From positions 1-64,000 of the forward strand of contig CALVAM010000012.1 of assembly GCA_944325545.1 (NCBI GenBank): a DNA stretch of 64,000 nucleotides, read 5' to 3'. Below are positions 1-7,842 of this stretch, in pieces. The translations under genes were made by a program, and so were the position numbers. The notes beneath the pieces are model-generated. The model made no database searches. It worked only from the letters and a program-made list of their open reading frames with translations, and was not told the origin of the DNA. This stretch comes from Candidatus Gastranaerophilales bacterium (lineage in GTDB: Bacteria > Cyanobacteriota > Vampirovibrionia > Gastranaerophilales > Gastranaerophilaceae). How positions within the stretch are numbered: the stretch's first letter is position 1; each line of letters begins with the position of its first letter.

Positions 1-123
1 AAAAATCAAGATATATTTGAAACACAGCCCTATTGGTTCAAAAAAATCAAATTCCGACAATGTCTGTTCAATGGCAAAAGCTCCCCAATTAAACTTGTTA
101 ATTTCTTCACGAAACTGTTCCAC
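1..123 (-). CDS. Partial CDS, N-terminus of an unidentified protein
   Basis: Reading the minus strand from a GTG at 123 (or an in-frame TTG at 135, one codon after a TAA) gives a frame that stays open to the window edge, about 41 codons. The peptide contains KFNWGAFA near its start and ends in the hydrophobic run GLCFKYILIF. The NWGAF string resembles the beginning of short DUF2628-type membrane proteins, but the similarity then fades. No clear SD is seen. It lies directly downstream of the tRNA-Asn gene on the same strand. The gene continues outside the window, so both identity and reality are uncertain. Confidence 0.35.
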   Translation of the reverse strand, partial: MEQFREEINKFNWGAFAIEQTLSEFDFFEPIGLCFKYILIF

Positions 124-160
124 AACAAACCCCAAAAATTATATTTTTTCCAATAAAAAA

Positions 161-232
161 CTCCCCAGGTTGGACTCGAACCAACAACCTACCGGTTAAC
201 AGCCGGTTGCTCCGCCATTGAGCTACTGAGGA
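161..232 (-). tRNA. tRNA-Asn (GTT)
   Basis: The minus strand folds as a complete cloverleaf. The acceptor stem is 7 bp (TCCTCAG with CTGGGGA, one G-T pair) with discriminator G. The anticodon stem ACCGG/CCGGT holds loop CTGTTAA with anticodon GTT at 200-198. The T arm is GTTGG/CCAAC with loop TTCGAGT. CCA is not encoded. A run of six T follows the 3' end on the transcribed strand and may act as terminator. The first 13 nt of the gene plus 7 nt upstream are duplicated 103 bp further upstream (see 323-342). Confidence 0.97.
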
Positions 233-262
233 TTATCTCTTAAAACTTATTCAATTGTCAAA

Positions 263-335
263 TCCTCAATGCCGTCGCAACCGCTCCGATATCTGTAACT
301 CACGCTCGTAAACTCGCCGTGGGAGCTACTGAGGA
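263..335 (-). other. tRNA-sized element carrying a copy of the tRNA-Asn 5' end
   Basis: On the minus strand this 73-nt segment starts with the same TCCTCAGTAGCTC as tRNA-Asn and ends with TTGAGGA, which can pair with the start as a 7-bp acceptor-like stem. A D-arm-like GCTC/GAGT follows. The interior is much more GC-rich than its surroundings. No convincing anticodon arm is seen, and the T-arm equivalent (GCGG TTGCGA CGGC) has a mismatch. It could be a decayed tRNA, a tRNA-like leader cut from the tRNA-Asn precursor, or a trace of insertion or tandem duplication. A TATAAT on the minus strand just upstream (near 350-355) would place it in the same transcript as tRNA-Asn. Confidence 0.45.
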
Positions 336-342
336 TTATCTC
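323..342 (-). repeat. 20-bp direct repeat of 220-239 (tRNA-Asn 5' end)
   Basis: The 20 bases at 323-342 are identical to those at 220-239. They cover 7 nt upstream of tRNA-Asn and its first 13 nt, through the 5' strand of the D stem. The copies are 103 bp apart in the same orientation. This is seen directly in the sequence. Confidence 0.9.
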
Positions 343-396
343 CTTTATTATATTAACAAATAAATTTTTTTTGTAAAGGGGGTATTTTTTATTTTA

Positions 397-411
397 TGTT
401 AAAATTTCACT
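397..411 (+). promoter_or_regulatory. Extended -10 promoter placing the start of mrnC at +1
   Basis: TGTTAAAAT (397-405) matches an extended -10 box and is followed by exactly 6 nt before the ATG at 412. No SD precedes the ATG, so a leaderless transcript is likely. No good -35 box was found, which is usual for extended -10 promoters. Confidence 0.5.
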
Positions 412-783
412 ATGGATAAAAATCTTTTAACACTCAAAAATTATGCTCATATTGGTGATGCTATTTGGGAAGTTTTTGTTAGAGAATTCATTATTTTCAA
501 AACTTCTAATTCAAAACTAATGCACAAATTAACTACAGACAGAGTCAATGCTCATTTCCAAAAAAGCATGCTTGACAACATAACACCCTTTCTCTCTGAA
601 CAAGAACTTGAGCTTGTTAGAAGAGCCAGAAACCTTTCCATTCCTATTGCCAGAAAATCTATTCAAGCTGATTACAGACTTGCAACTGCTTTTGAAGTAC
701 TTATTGGTTTTTGGTACATTAATGATAAAAACAGACTAAATGAAATCTATAACATAATTTCTCAACTTGAACCTTTTAAATAA
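412..783 (+). CDS. mrnC: Mini-ribonuclease 3 (MrnC)
   Basis: This 123-residue protein is a stand-alone RNase III catalytic domain without the double-stranded RNA binding domain, the arrangement of Mini-III. That enzyme trims 23S rRNA precursor ends in Bacillus and occurs widely in cyanobacteria. It shows the two acidic signatures expected: HIGDAIWE near residues 13-20 (Asp16) and YRLATAFEVLIG near 88-99 (Glu95). The RRARN segment at 70-74 matches the conserved basic loop. The length is typical. There is no SD; a -10 box lies 6 nt before the ATG. Its 3' end overlaps the convergent TPR gene by 8 bp. Confidence in the family is high; the substrate is inferred from the family. Confidence 0.9.
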   Translation: MDKNLLTLKNYAHIGDAIWEVFVREFIIFKTSNSKLMHKLTTDRVNAHFQKSMLDNITPFLSEQELELVRRARNLSIPIARKSIQADYRLATAFEVLIGFWYINDKNRLNEIYNIISQLEPFK

Positions 784-1810
784 CTCCTAATTCAAGATTT
801 ATTTTTTCTTGATAAGATTTTACAATTTCATTATCAGGATGAGATTCTGACAATTTTTGTAACTCTAATTTTGCTAAAGCCAGATAACCGGTTTCATACA
901 AAATAATCGATTTTAACAAATTCCCTTCAAAAAAATCATCCATTAATTCTTCTAAAGCCTTTTTATAATGTTGTTGAGAATAATACAAATTTGCCAACGC
1001 AAAATGATAATTTTTATTATCAGGTTCTAAGGTAATTGCCATATTATAATATTTTTTTGAATATAAAATCTCACCTTCTTTAAAATATAAATTTGCTAAA
1101 TTATAATAATAAATACCCCGAGGAGATTTCTTTATTGCTTCCAAAAAACAATTCTTTGCATCTTGATAATTATTTCGATATGTTTCCACGAGCCCTCTGA
1201 AATTATATACTTCAGAATCATTTGTTTCTAAATCAAATTTTTTCAACAAATCCACACAATCATCTTTTTTATTTAAAGCATAATAAATTTTTCCTAATAA
1301 AAGAAGTCCCTTTTGATCATTCGAATACTTGCTTAAATATCTTTTAATTTCATTTTCAGCCTTTTCAAAATCTTGTTTGCAAAAATATGCATAAGCATAT
1401 TCATAAGCTATTTTTTCGGTATTTTTTATTAAATTATATTCAAAAATTTCATCATACTTACCTTGCTTATTTAATAACTTAAAAATTTCCAATAAATCAT
1501 TTTCTTTATGACTTATACAGTAAATATTTTTAGCAGTTTGTTCCGCCTCCTCTAAAGAATTCCTGTCAATAAAAATTTGTTTTAATAACTCTAAGGACCT
1601 TATATGTGTGGGATTTTTCTCTAAAATTTGTTCTATATAACTTAAAGCTTTTTCTTCATTATTAATAAGATAATATAACTCTGCAATCTCCAATAATAAT
1701 TCTATACTTGCGTTATCTTGTTCTATAGCTTTATAAAAGACTTCGATTGCTTTTTTATAAAACCCCTGTTCTTTTAAAATAAAACCCTCTTTTATCAAAT
1801 CCTTAATCAT
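776..1810 (-). CDS. Tetratricopeptide-repeat protein
   Basis: This 344-residue protein is almost entirely helical and is built of TPR-like 34-residue units, for example around KEQGFYKKAIEVFYKAIEQD near the start and FAL-ANLYYSQQHYKKALEEL near residue 270. It has no signal peptide or transmembrane segment, so a cytoplasmic scaffold role is inferred. It is translationally coupled to the upstream FtsB-like gene (8-bp overlap, 1803-1810). This may link it to cell division or envelope assembly, but its partner is unknown. The 3' end overlaps the convergent mrnC gene. Confidence 0.85.
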   Translation of the reverse strand: MIKDLIKEGFILKEQGFYKKAIEVFYKAIEQDNASIELLLEIAELYYLINNEEKALSYIEQILEKNPTHIRSLELLKQIFIDRNSLEEAEQTAKNIYCISHKENDLLEIFKLLNKQGKYDEIFEYNLIKNTEKIAYEYAYAYFCKQDFEKAENEIKRYLSKYSNDQKGLLLLGKIYYALNKKDDCVDLLKKFDLETNDSEVYNFRGLVETYRNNYQDAKNCFLEAIKKSPRGIYYYNLANLYFKEGEILYSKKYYNMAITLEPDNKNYHFALANLYYSQQHYKKALEELMDDFFEGNLLKSIILYETGYLALAKLELQKLSESHPDNEIVKSYQEKINLELGVI

Positions 1811-2228
1811 GTTTTATTAACCCGACAAATTTATTCTTCTCATTTTTTTCTTCTTCATTATCTTGAACAGAGTTTATTATAACTAAAACTTCGTCCTCGC
1901 TTGACATCTTTAAATTATTTCTTGCAATAGCTTCCAAGCCATTAGCATTTGAAAAATTCTTTATACTGTCCTTCAATTGGTCATTTAAAGCTAATGCTGC
2001 ATCTCTTGTATTTCGAATTTGAATAATTTTTGCATTATAAGAAATTATCTTAGAGATATTTAACACAGCACTTATTGTTATTTGTACTAAACACAATAAC
2101 AATATTATTGTCAAAAAAGAATAGTAAAATCCTGAATTTCCACTGTTTTTCTTTGTATCTTTTACTTCTTTTGAAATACTTTTTTTATTTTTTTTAGAAT
2201 ATCTATTCTTCTCTATTCTCTTTATCAT
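1803..2228 (-). CDS. FtsB/DivIC-type septum formation initiator
   Basis: The 141-residue protein has a basic cytoplasmic N-terminus (residues 1-33), one transmembrane helix (about 34-58), then a short coiled coil. It ends in the family signature, here EAIARNNLKMSSEDEVLVII. This is the layout of FtsB/DivIC/FtsL divisome proteins, which bind FtsQ/DivIB and help switch on septal peptidoglycan synthesis. The acidic, Lys-rich tail is longer than in E. coli FtsB. A TATAAT lies 9 nt before the ATG and there is no SD. It heads an operon with the TPR gene. FtsL and FtsB cannot be separated on sequence alone, so no symbol is given. Confidence 0.8.
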   Translation of the reverse strand: MIKRIEKNRYSKKNKKSISKEVKDTKKNSGNSGFYYSFLTIILLLCLVQITISAVLNISKIISYNAKIIQIRNTRDAALALNDQLKDSIKNFSNANGLEAIARNNLKMSSEDEVLVIINSVQDNEEEKNEKNKFVGLIKHD

Positions 2229-2260
2229 AACAAATCAATTATATATAATTTTAAGAATAT

Positions 2261-2974
2261 TTACAACTTAAACCCGGTTGTAAAACTTACAGCAGAACTC
2301 TGTCTTCCATTAGCGTAATAAGATTGTGCCAATCCTAATTCAAATTTTAAAGATTCTGCATATTTTTTTAATGAAGGACAATAAACCAATGTTATCTCAT
2401 TCTTATTTTTAGTAGCATTAACATAATTTGTAAATGTATCTTTTACCGTTAATTTATCAGTAATATGCCATTCAGGAATTATTTTTGTTGTTCCATACAA
2501 AGAACCCACGTCCTGAGAAGCTGATTGCTGAAAAATTGTTGAAATTGAAAAATTTTTAGGAGCATCATATCTTACAAACACTCCTGTTGAAGCTTCCATC
2601 TGTGACAACGATAATTCCTCTCCCCAAAGAGTTCCATAGGTAAACCCCTTAAACTGTTCCGAAAGACTCGCACTTAAAGGCAAAATATCTTTCAAATTAT
2701 TTCTATTTACTGACGCCCTTGCAAGGGCACTCCTGGGAGTGTTGGTATTTGTCATTATGTTTAAAACTCCAACTGGTAAAGTTAAAGATCTTTGTGGAAT
2801 ATTAACTTTCGGTTTTTCTATATCTTCATCCAAATATATTGTTTCTACCGGATTATCATCATATTCTACTTGACCATTTAATTTATATGTTTCTTTTATC
2901 TGTTCCTCTGAAAAACAAACAGATGATGAAAAACTAAACAATATTAATGACAATACAAAAAATACTTTTTTCAT
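2261..2974 (-). CDS. Secreted, probably outer-membrane protein of unknown function
   Basis: The 237-residue product has a clear signal peptide (MKK, hydrophobic core to about residue 20, cleavage near CFS-EEQ). An acidic, Pro-rich linker follows. From about residue 100 the second half has alternating polar/hydrophobic strands and ends in TGFKL, as in beta-barrel outer membrane proteins. No named family is recognised. It is divergent from the Skp-like chaperone gene at 3091, which would suit an outer-membrane client. A promoter TTGAAA-17-TAAAAT lies 6 nt before the ATG, so its mRNA is probably leaderless. Confidence 0.75.
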   Translation of the reverse strand: MKKVFFVLSLILFSFSSSVCFSEEQIKETYKLNGQVEYDDNPVETIYLDEDIEKPKVNIPQRSLTLPVGVLNIMTNTNTPRSALARASVNRNNLKDILPLSASLSEQFKGFTYGTLWGEELSLSQMEASTGVFVRYDAPKNFSISTIFQQSASQDVGSLYGTTKIIPEWHITDKLTVKDTFTNYVNATKNKNEITLVYCPSLKKYAESLKFELGLAQSYYANGRQSSAVSFTTGFKL

Positions 2975-2980
2975 AGCTAC

Positions 2981-3009
2981 ATTTTAAATTAAATTAACTT
3001 ATATTTCAA
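2981..3009 (-). promoter_or_regulatory. Promoter of the 2261-2974 gene (leaderless layout)
   Basis: On the minus strand, TTGAAA (3009-3004) and TAAAAT (2986-2981) are separated by 17 bp, and the ATG starts 6 nt after the -10 box. There is no SD in between. Confidence 0.55.
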
Positions 3010-3090
3010 TGAATTTTTCTCCAGTTAGCGAATGTTTTTTTTATTACTCCAAATTATAAATTTATAGTGAAATTTATTATGAGGTATATT

Positions 3091-3522
3091 ATGAAAAAAA
3101 ATTTTTTAATTCCAATTTTATGCTTAATTTGTACGACTAATTTTGTAAAAGCAGCCGATTCCATTGCAGTTGTTGATTTACAAAAAATCGTTTCTAACTC
3201 AGCACAAGTTAAAGCATTAAAACAAGAACATTCTAAAAAAATGGATGAATTAAATAAAATAATTATTAATGCAAGAGGTGCGATTGCAAACGAAACAGAC
3301 AGTGCGAAAATTTTACAACTGGAAGATAAATATACAAAAGAATTTAATGCAAAGAAAACTGCTCTAGAAAATGACTACAACAATCGACTTAATGCAATAG
3401 AAAAAAATATTAAAGACGAAATCAACAAAAAAGCACAAAAAGATAAATATGATTACGTATTTGCCAAAAGCGTTGTTCTATATGGCGGCAAAGATATAAC
3501 AAATGAAATTAATGTAAAATAG
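3091..3522 (+). CDS. OmpH/Skp family periplasmic chaperone
   Basis: With the start at ATG 3091 (GAGG SD 7 nt upstream, preferred over the upstream GTG at 3067) the protein has 143 residues. A signal peptide of about 22 residues ends at VKA-ADS. Next comes the conserved IAVVDLQKIVSNSAQVK strand and helix, a long charged coiled coil, and a return segment with YDYVFAKSVVLYGG and DITNEI. That is the full Skp/OmpH pattern. Skp trimers hold unfolded outer-membrane proteins in the periplasm. The gene is divergent from a probable outer-membrane protein and upstream of another secreted protein, so the region looks like an envelope cluster. Confidence 0.88.
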   Translation: MKKNFLIPILCLICTTNFVKAADSIAVVDLQKIVSNSAQVKALKQEHSKKMDELNKIIINARGAIANETDSAKILQLEDKYTKEFNAKKTALENDYNNRLNAIEKNIKDEINKKAQKDKYDYVFAKSVVLYGGKDITNEINVK

Positions 3523-3593
3523 CAATCCTATTTATATTCTTCTACAAATGTTGTATAATATTATAAAAGATAGTTTTAAAAGGAGAATATGTT

Positions 3594-4031
3594 ATGTTAA
3601 AAAAAATACTGTTTTCATTATCAATTGCATTAATCGCAAATTCAGCAATGGCAAATACAACAATTTATACAGATGATTTAGGAAGAATGCATTTCCTAGG
3701 TAAAGATGCTGCTTCTGTAATGCAAACTTCCAGAATGGAAATGCTTCAAAAAGAAAAAAATGAATTATCTGACATTATATATAAAAATGAACAGCCTGCA
3801 GAAACTTCTACAGCAGAAAAAACAGTAACACCTCCTGAAGAAGTTAAAGTAAACGCTAAAGAACAACATACAAACAAATCAAAAGGCTCATTTACATTTA
3901 ATAAAGGTGCAATGGATGCTTCAGACCCTTATACTTATGGAGAAACAAATATCGCACCTAAACAAATTGACCCTAAGACTGAACAAAAAGAACTTGATAA
4001 AAAACGTTTTTGGGACAATTGGTTACAATAA
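3594..4031 (+). CDS. Secreted protein of unknown function
   Basis: This 145-residue protein has a strong AAGGAG SD about 9 nt before the ATG. The signal peptide is cleaved after SAMA (about residue 20). The mature part begins NTTIYTDDLGRMHFLGKD, which resembles the short periplasmic leader of lineage-specific envelope proteins. A Thr/Glu/Lys-rich disordered linker follows, and the C-terminus ends in KKRFWDNWLQ. It follows the Skp-like gene by 71 bp and ends at a bidirectional terminator. No known domain is recognised. Confidence 0.8.
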   Translation: MLKKILFSLSIALIANSAMANTTIYTDDLGRMHFLGKDAASVMQTSRMEMLQKEKNELSDIIYKNEQPAETSTAEKTVTPPEEVKVNAKEQHTNKSKGSFTFNKGAMDASDPYTYGETNIAPKQIDPKTEQKELDKKRFWDNWLQ

Positions 4032-4050
4032 ATTGTTAAATTAAATTAAA

Positions 4051-4079
4051 AAGCCTTCTCAAGTGAGAAGGCTTTTGTT
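4051..4079. terminator. Bidirectional intrinsic terminator
   Basis: A perfect 10-bp stem AAGCCTTCTC / GAGAAGGCTT with loop AAGT lies at 4051-4074 and is followed by T-rich sequence. It separates the convergent genes ending at 4031 (+) and 4081 (-). Confidence 0.85.
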
Positions 4080-4080
4080 G

Positions 4081-5601
4081 TTATTTTGAATTTTTAAAAC
4101 CAACAGGTTTTCTTTGAGCTATTTGTTTACTAGCACAAAAATCGTTTATTACTTTATCAAAATCTTCCTGCTGAATTTTAAACTCTTCTAAATCTGAACT
4201 GTGAAGAGTTTTATCTTCCATTTTTTTAAAAATGCCAGCTCTTTCATATCCGTTATTATGAGCTTCATTTATTATATATTTAATATCCGCACCACTTGCT
4301 TTTAATTCAAACAATTTATTTATAAGATTTTCTTTAGATATTGAAGCATCTAATGGTTTATTTTTAGAATGAATATCAAAAATCTTGGAAACTCCATCTT
4401 TATCAGGAAGAGCGACTTCTAAATGTTTTCCGAACCTGCCGGAACGAGTAATTGCAGAATCTAATGCTTTAAAATTATTTGTAGCTCCAATAACAAAAAT
4501 ATTATCCGCATCATTATCAATATCAGTCATTAAAGTTAGAATCTGATTAACAACTTTATTACCATATTCATCATGACTATCTCTGCTTCTTGCAACAGCA
4601 TCGAACTCATCTATAAAAATAATCGTAGGCTGATTAGCTTTAGCTTCTGCAAAAAGATTTCTCCAATTTGCCTCAGATTCCCCAACCCATTTTGACTCTA
4701 AATCTAAACCATTAAGACTAATAAAATTAGCATCTGCTTCATTTGCCAAAGCTCTAGCAATATGAGTCTTTCCTGTTCCAGGTGGTCCATATAAAATAAA
4801 TCCGTGATTAACATCCATATTTGCATATCCATCAGGATATCTTAAAGGATAAATAATACTCTTTTTCATTTCATTAATCAACTTGTCTTGTCCACCAACA
4901 TCCGCAAATGTAACTTTAGAAACACGTTTTTTTTCATCTACGGTTAAACTTGATATAGATTTTTTATTAATCTTATCAATATCAGGTTTTACTTGATTTT
5001 CAAAGTCAAAAGCTCTCGCAAAACTTTTTCTAAAAAAACTTAAATCTCTATGTGGTTCATTTTTTATTGGTAATAAAAAACCATTTATTTCAATATTATC
5101 ACCTTCTATTACATAAAAACTTTCATCCGGCTTTAATTCATAAACCTTATTTTCAGATATTAACTTAATATTATCCTTATTTAAATTTATAACTTCATTA
5201 TCTCCAGAAAGACTTTTTGCAAAACCTAAATACCCTTTTATATCATTATCTTCGAGAAAAAATGCCCTTTTAATAACATTTTTTATAACACCGGTTGCTT
5301 GATACATAGACTTCTTTGCTTCTTTCAAATTTTCACCAATCAATATCAAATCTCCGGTTTTAAAATTTTGAAAAAGAGATGCTAACCTTTCTTCTAAAGG
5401 TATTTTCTTTAAAACCTCTAATGTAGTATTTTGAGTACCTTTAAAATTTATTCCTACATTATTATAATTCTTGTTTAATAAATTCAAATCCATAGATTTA
5501 TAAGCTTGGGAATGAGTTTTGACATTAGAATAGTTATGCATAACTTCTTTGTTAGAAGTTTTAGTCAAAGTTGTTTGATAATTGATTGGATTAATTCTCA
5601 T
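4081..5601 (-). CDS. AAA+ ATPase, single Cdc48/FtsH-like module, no protease or membrane domain
   Basis: The 506-residue protein has one classical AAA module in its second half. Walker A is GPPGTGKT (272-279), the pore-loop-like KWVGESE is at 304-310, Walker B IIFIDE (327-332), sensor-1 GATN (372-375) and RSGRF with arginine-finger character at 386-390. The VTFADVGGQ entry at about 230-238 is typical of Cdc48/FtsH/katanin-type AAA proteins. The N-terminal half is unfamiliar: about 55 disordered residues containing GINFKG, then a roughly 130-residue domain with short beta strands. There is no FtsH zinc protease and no transmembrane helix. It has an AGGAGGG SD. The function (unfoldase or remodelling) is inferred from the module; the substrate is unknown. 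Confidence 0.85.
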   Translation of the reverse strand: MRINPINYQTTLTKTSNKEVMHNYSNVKTHSQAYKSMDLNLLNKNYNNVGINFKGTQNTTLEVLKKIPLEERLASLFQNFKTGDLILIGENLKEAKKSMYQATGVIKNVIKRAFFLEDNDIKGYLGFAKSLSGDNEVINLNKDNIKLISENKVYELKPDESFYVIEGDNIEINGFLLPIKNEPHRDLSFFRKSFARAFDFENQVKPDIDKINKKSISSLTVDEKKRVSKVTFADVGGQDKLINEMKKSIIYPLRYPDGYANMDVNHGFILYGPPGTGKTHIARALANEADANFISLNGLDLESKWVGESEANWRNLFAEAKANQPTIIFIDEFDAVARSRDSHDEYGNKVVNQILTLMTDIDNDADNIFVIGATNNFKALDSAITRSGRFGKHLEVALPDKDGVSKIFDIHSKNKPLDASISKENLINKLFELKASGADIKYIINEAHNNGYERAGIFKKMEDKTLHSSDLEEFKIQQEDFDKVINDFCASKQIAQRKPVGFKNSK

Positions 5602-5935
5602 TTTTCCCTCCTATAATACCTATGTACAAAATTAAAGGCTTGTAATTTCTAGTGTGAATTTACAAGCCTCTTTAAAATATTACACTTCTACTTTATAAAT
5701 TCACACAAAATTTCCCACAAAAACCACCGAAAACAAATGTTTTCGAACGACAATACATAAATTAAGCATTAATAAGTACCAATTTTTAATCATTAACTAT
5801 TTCCATTTAAACAATTGTATTTTTTACACTTTTTGTACTATATAGTATTTTTTAAAATCTGTCAACCCTCCTTCTATATAATCATTTATTTTTATAAAAA
5901 ATATGTTATAATGAGTTTTTAAAATAGGAGGATAT
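5602..5935. promoter_or_regulatory. Divergent intergenic region with three dyad symmetries
   Basis: No gene is seen in these 334 bp between the divergent AAA+ and rubrerythrin genes. A 10-bp stem AGGCTTGTAA/TTACAAGCCT with a 14-nt loop lies at 5636-5669, in the leader of the AAA+ gene. An 8-bp near-palindrome CGAAAACA-AA-TGTTTTCG lies at 5728-5745. A perfect 12-bp palindrome TACTATATAGTA lies at 5836-5847, and TATAAT at 5907-5912 is the likely rubrerythrin -10 box. The palindromes are candidate operators, for example for a peroxide or iron sensor, since rubrerythrins are often PerR-controlled; the regulator is a guess. Confidence 0.45.
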
Positions 5936-6475
5936 ATGGAATTAAAAGGAAGTAGAACGGAGAAAAATTTACAAAAAGCATTTGAAGGTGAATCTCAAGC
6001 AAGAAATAAATACACTTATTATGCTTCTCAAGCAAAAAAAGAAGGTTTTGTACAAATATCAAAAATATTTGAGGAAACTGCAAACAATGAAAAAGAACAC
6101 GCTAAAATTTGGTTTAAATTATTACACGGCTCAAAAATCCCTGATACATTAACAAACCTAAAAGACGCAGCTGATGGCGAAAATTATGAATGGACAGACA
6201 TGTATGCAACTTTTGCAAAAGAAGCTAGAGAAGAAGGTTTTGAAGAAATTGCATTTTTATTTGAAAAAGTTGCTCAAATAGAAAAAGACCACGAAGAAAG
6301 ATACAGAAAATTATTCAACAATATAACTGAAAATAAAGTCTTTGAAAAATCAGAAAAAGTAACTTGGGAATGCTCAAATTGCGGATTTAGCTTTGAAGGA
6401 GAAGCAGCTCCTGAAAAATGTCCGGTTTGTGCTCACCCTAAAGCATATTTTTTAATAAAATCTAAAAATTACTAA
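5936..6475 (+). CDS. rbr: Rubrerythrin
   Basis: The 179-residue protein has a ferritin-like four-helix domain followed by a rubredoxin-like domain. The first half shows the diiron ligand motifs [20 protein letters not shown] and [14 protein letters not shown]. The C-terminus has two CxxC knuckles (CSNC and CPVC) that bind the mononuclear iron. Rubrerythrins reduce hydrogen peroxide with electrons from rubredoxin or NAD(P)H-linked reductases and are typical of anaerobes. AGGAGG precedes the ATG, TATAAT lies at 5907-5912, and a strong terminator follows, so the gene is monocistronic. Length is normal for the short rubrerythrin class. Confidence 0.96.
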   Translation: MELKGSRTEKNLQKAFEGESQARNKYTYYASQAKKEGFVQISKIFEETANNEKEHAKIWFKLLHGSKIPDTLTNLKDAADGENYEWTDMYATFAKEAREEGFEEIAFLFEKVAQIEKDHEERYRKLFNNITENKVFEKSEKVTWECSNCGFSFEGEAAPEKCPVCAHPKAYFLIKSKNY

Positions 6476-6482
6476 AAAAATT

Positions 6483-6512
6483 AGAGGATATCAAAAGATA
6501 TCCTCTTTTTTT
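6483..6512 (+). terminator. Intrinsic terminator after rubrerythrin
   Basis: A 10-bp perfect stem AGAGGATATC / GATATCCTCT with loop AAAA (6483-6506) is followed by six more T. Confidence 0.92.
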
Positions 6513-6549
6513 AGCAAAAAAAATCTTTACACATTTTTATAAAAGTATT

Positions 6550-7842
6550 ATGAAAATTGCTAATACTAATTTTGTACAAATAAACATCAATAAAAATTAC
6601 AATAATAAAAATTTATACAAAAAAGATACAAATTATTATTTTAATAATAATTTAAATCCTATAAATAACCAACAAAATATAAATTTTAAAGGTAATTTAA
6701 ATAAAAACTTTTTTATCAAACTTTTTAATTTAGATCCTATCTACAACTTTAAAAAATTCAGCAAAAAAGAATTTTTAAATTTATCAAACATTCAAAAACA
6801 TGAATTAAGAGCAGAGTATCTGGTTTTAGAAAAAAATCTACCTGCAAAAATGCGTTCCATCGGAGAAATTCATGACTTTGCATCTGAGTGTATAAAAAAA
6901 GTTTTTGATGAAAGATTTGGAGAAAATAATTATGTTGTTTTACCTATTGGACGATCTTTATCAAGTATTTGTAAAGCATTAGCAATAAAAATAGGAGAAG
7001 AAAATGTTATTAATATTCCTATGAGTAATGCTAAAAGATTTTTTACGGAACCTTATCTAACTGAAAACTATAACTTATGTATTAACAATATCAAAAAAAG
7101 TTCCGGCTATAGGACCTTCAAAAACTTTTTATCTTCAAAAAATTTAAGTAAAAAAGATGTTAAAAACTCCAACAAAAATTATATTTTATTAGACTATTGT
7201 TGTTCGGGTTATTCTTTAAGAGGGGCAGAACAATTATTTAAATCTAATATTATATGGGGAAATAAAAAAAATATTTACGCAGCTGACTTTATTAAAATTC
7301 TAGAAAACTTTGAAAATAATAATTCAAATATAAAAGCAATATCGGAATTAAAAAATATACTTTTAAACTCCAGCTATAAAGATTTTTCATTTGTAGGTGC
7401 GTCAGAAAAACTTAAAGATACTAAAAAGGCTTATAAAAATCCAAATATTATTTTGGGTAGAATTACCAAATTAATCTGGTTTCATATACTTGATACAGTT
7501 ATTTCCAAAAAAAACAACTTTAATACAACATTAAAAATCTTACCTAAAAAACAATTTGAATTACCAATCCCAAATCAAAAGGTTGAGTTATGGCAAAATT
7601 CGAAATCTCAATTTAAAAGTGATATTACAAACAATTTGAACGAACTTAATAAAATTTTATCAAATCAAAAAACTGAATTTAATCATAACGAAAACGACAT
7701 TAATAAAGTTTATAAATTTTTAAGTGAATGTTATAAAGCTCCTACGTATGAAAATATGCACTACTACTATCAAATAAAAAATGATATAGAAAAAATAATA
7801 AACTTCAAAAATACTCTTAAAACTATAGATTCAATAATTTAA
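6550..7842 (+). CDS. Unknown protein with a possible phosphoribosyltransferase-like core
   Basis: The 430-residue protein starts with an Asn-rich disordered segment that ends in QNINFKGN (about residues 41-48), the lineage-type N-terminal motif. Two segments suggest a Rossmann-like PRTase fold: YVVLPIGRSLSSICKAL and ILLDYCCSGYSLRGAEQLF. The second sits where PRTases have the acidic-acidic PRPP loop followed by TG, but here the canonical residues are replaced (DYCCSGYS). The rest is Lys/Asn-rich helix. There is no SD; TATAAA lies 6 nt before the ATG. The 3' end overlaps the convergent GNAT gene by 20 bp. The enzyme assignment is weak and may be a non-catalytic relative. Confidence 0.6.
   Translation: MKIANTNFVQININKNYNNKNLYKKDTNYYFNNNLNPINNQQNINFKGNLNKNFFIKLFNLDPIYNFKKFSKKEFLNLSNIQKHELRAEYLVLEKNLPAKMRSIGEIHDFASECIKKVFDERFGENNYVVLPIGRSLSSICKALAIKIGEENVINIPMSNAKRFFTEPYLTENYNLCINNIKKSSGYRTFKNFLSSKNLSKKDVKNSNKNYILLDYCCSGYSLRGAEQLFKSNIIWGNKKNIYAADFIKILENFENNNSNIKAISELKNILLNSSYKDFSFVGASEKLKDTKKAYKNPNIILGRITKLIWFHILDTVISKKNNFNTTLKILPKKQFELPIPNQKVELWQNSKSQFKSDITNNLNELNKILSNQKTEFNHNENDINKVYKFLSECYKAPTYENMHYYYQIKNDIEKIINFKNTLKTIDSII

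Noticed and set aside
17-199. Plus-strand coding frame across the tRNA-Asn region
   Set aside because: It crosses the tRNA gene and has no SD or recognisable protein; the minus-strand frame is more convincing.
226-262. TTGACA-18-GATAAT as promoter of tRNA-Asn
   Set aside because: The -10 box would overlap the first base of the tRNA, so transcription would start inside it. The start must be further upstream.
323-345. Second functional tRNA-Asn
   Set aside because: Only the first 13 nt match; no anticodon arm or T arm of tRNA-Asn is present.
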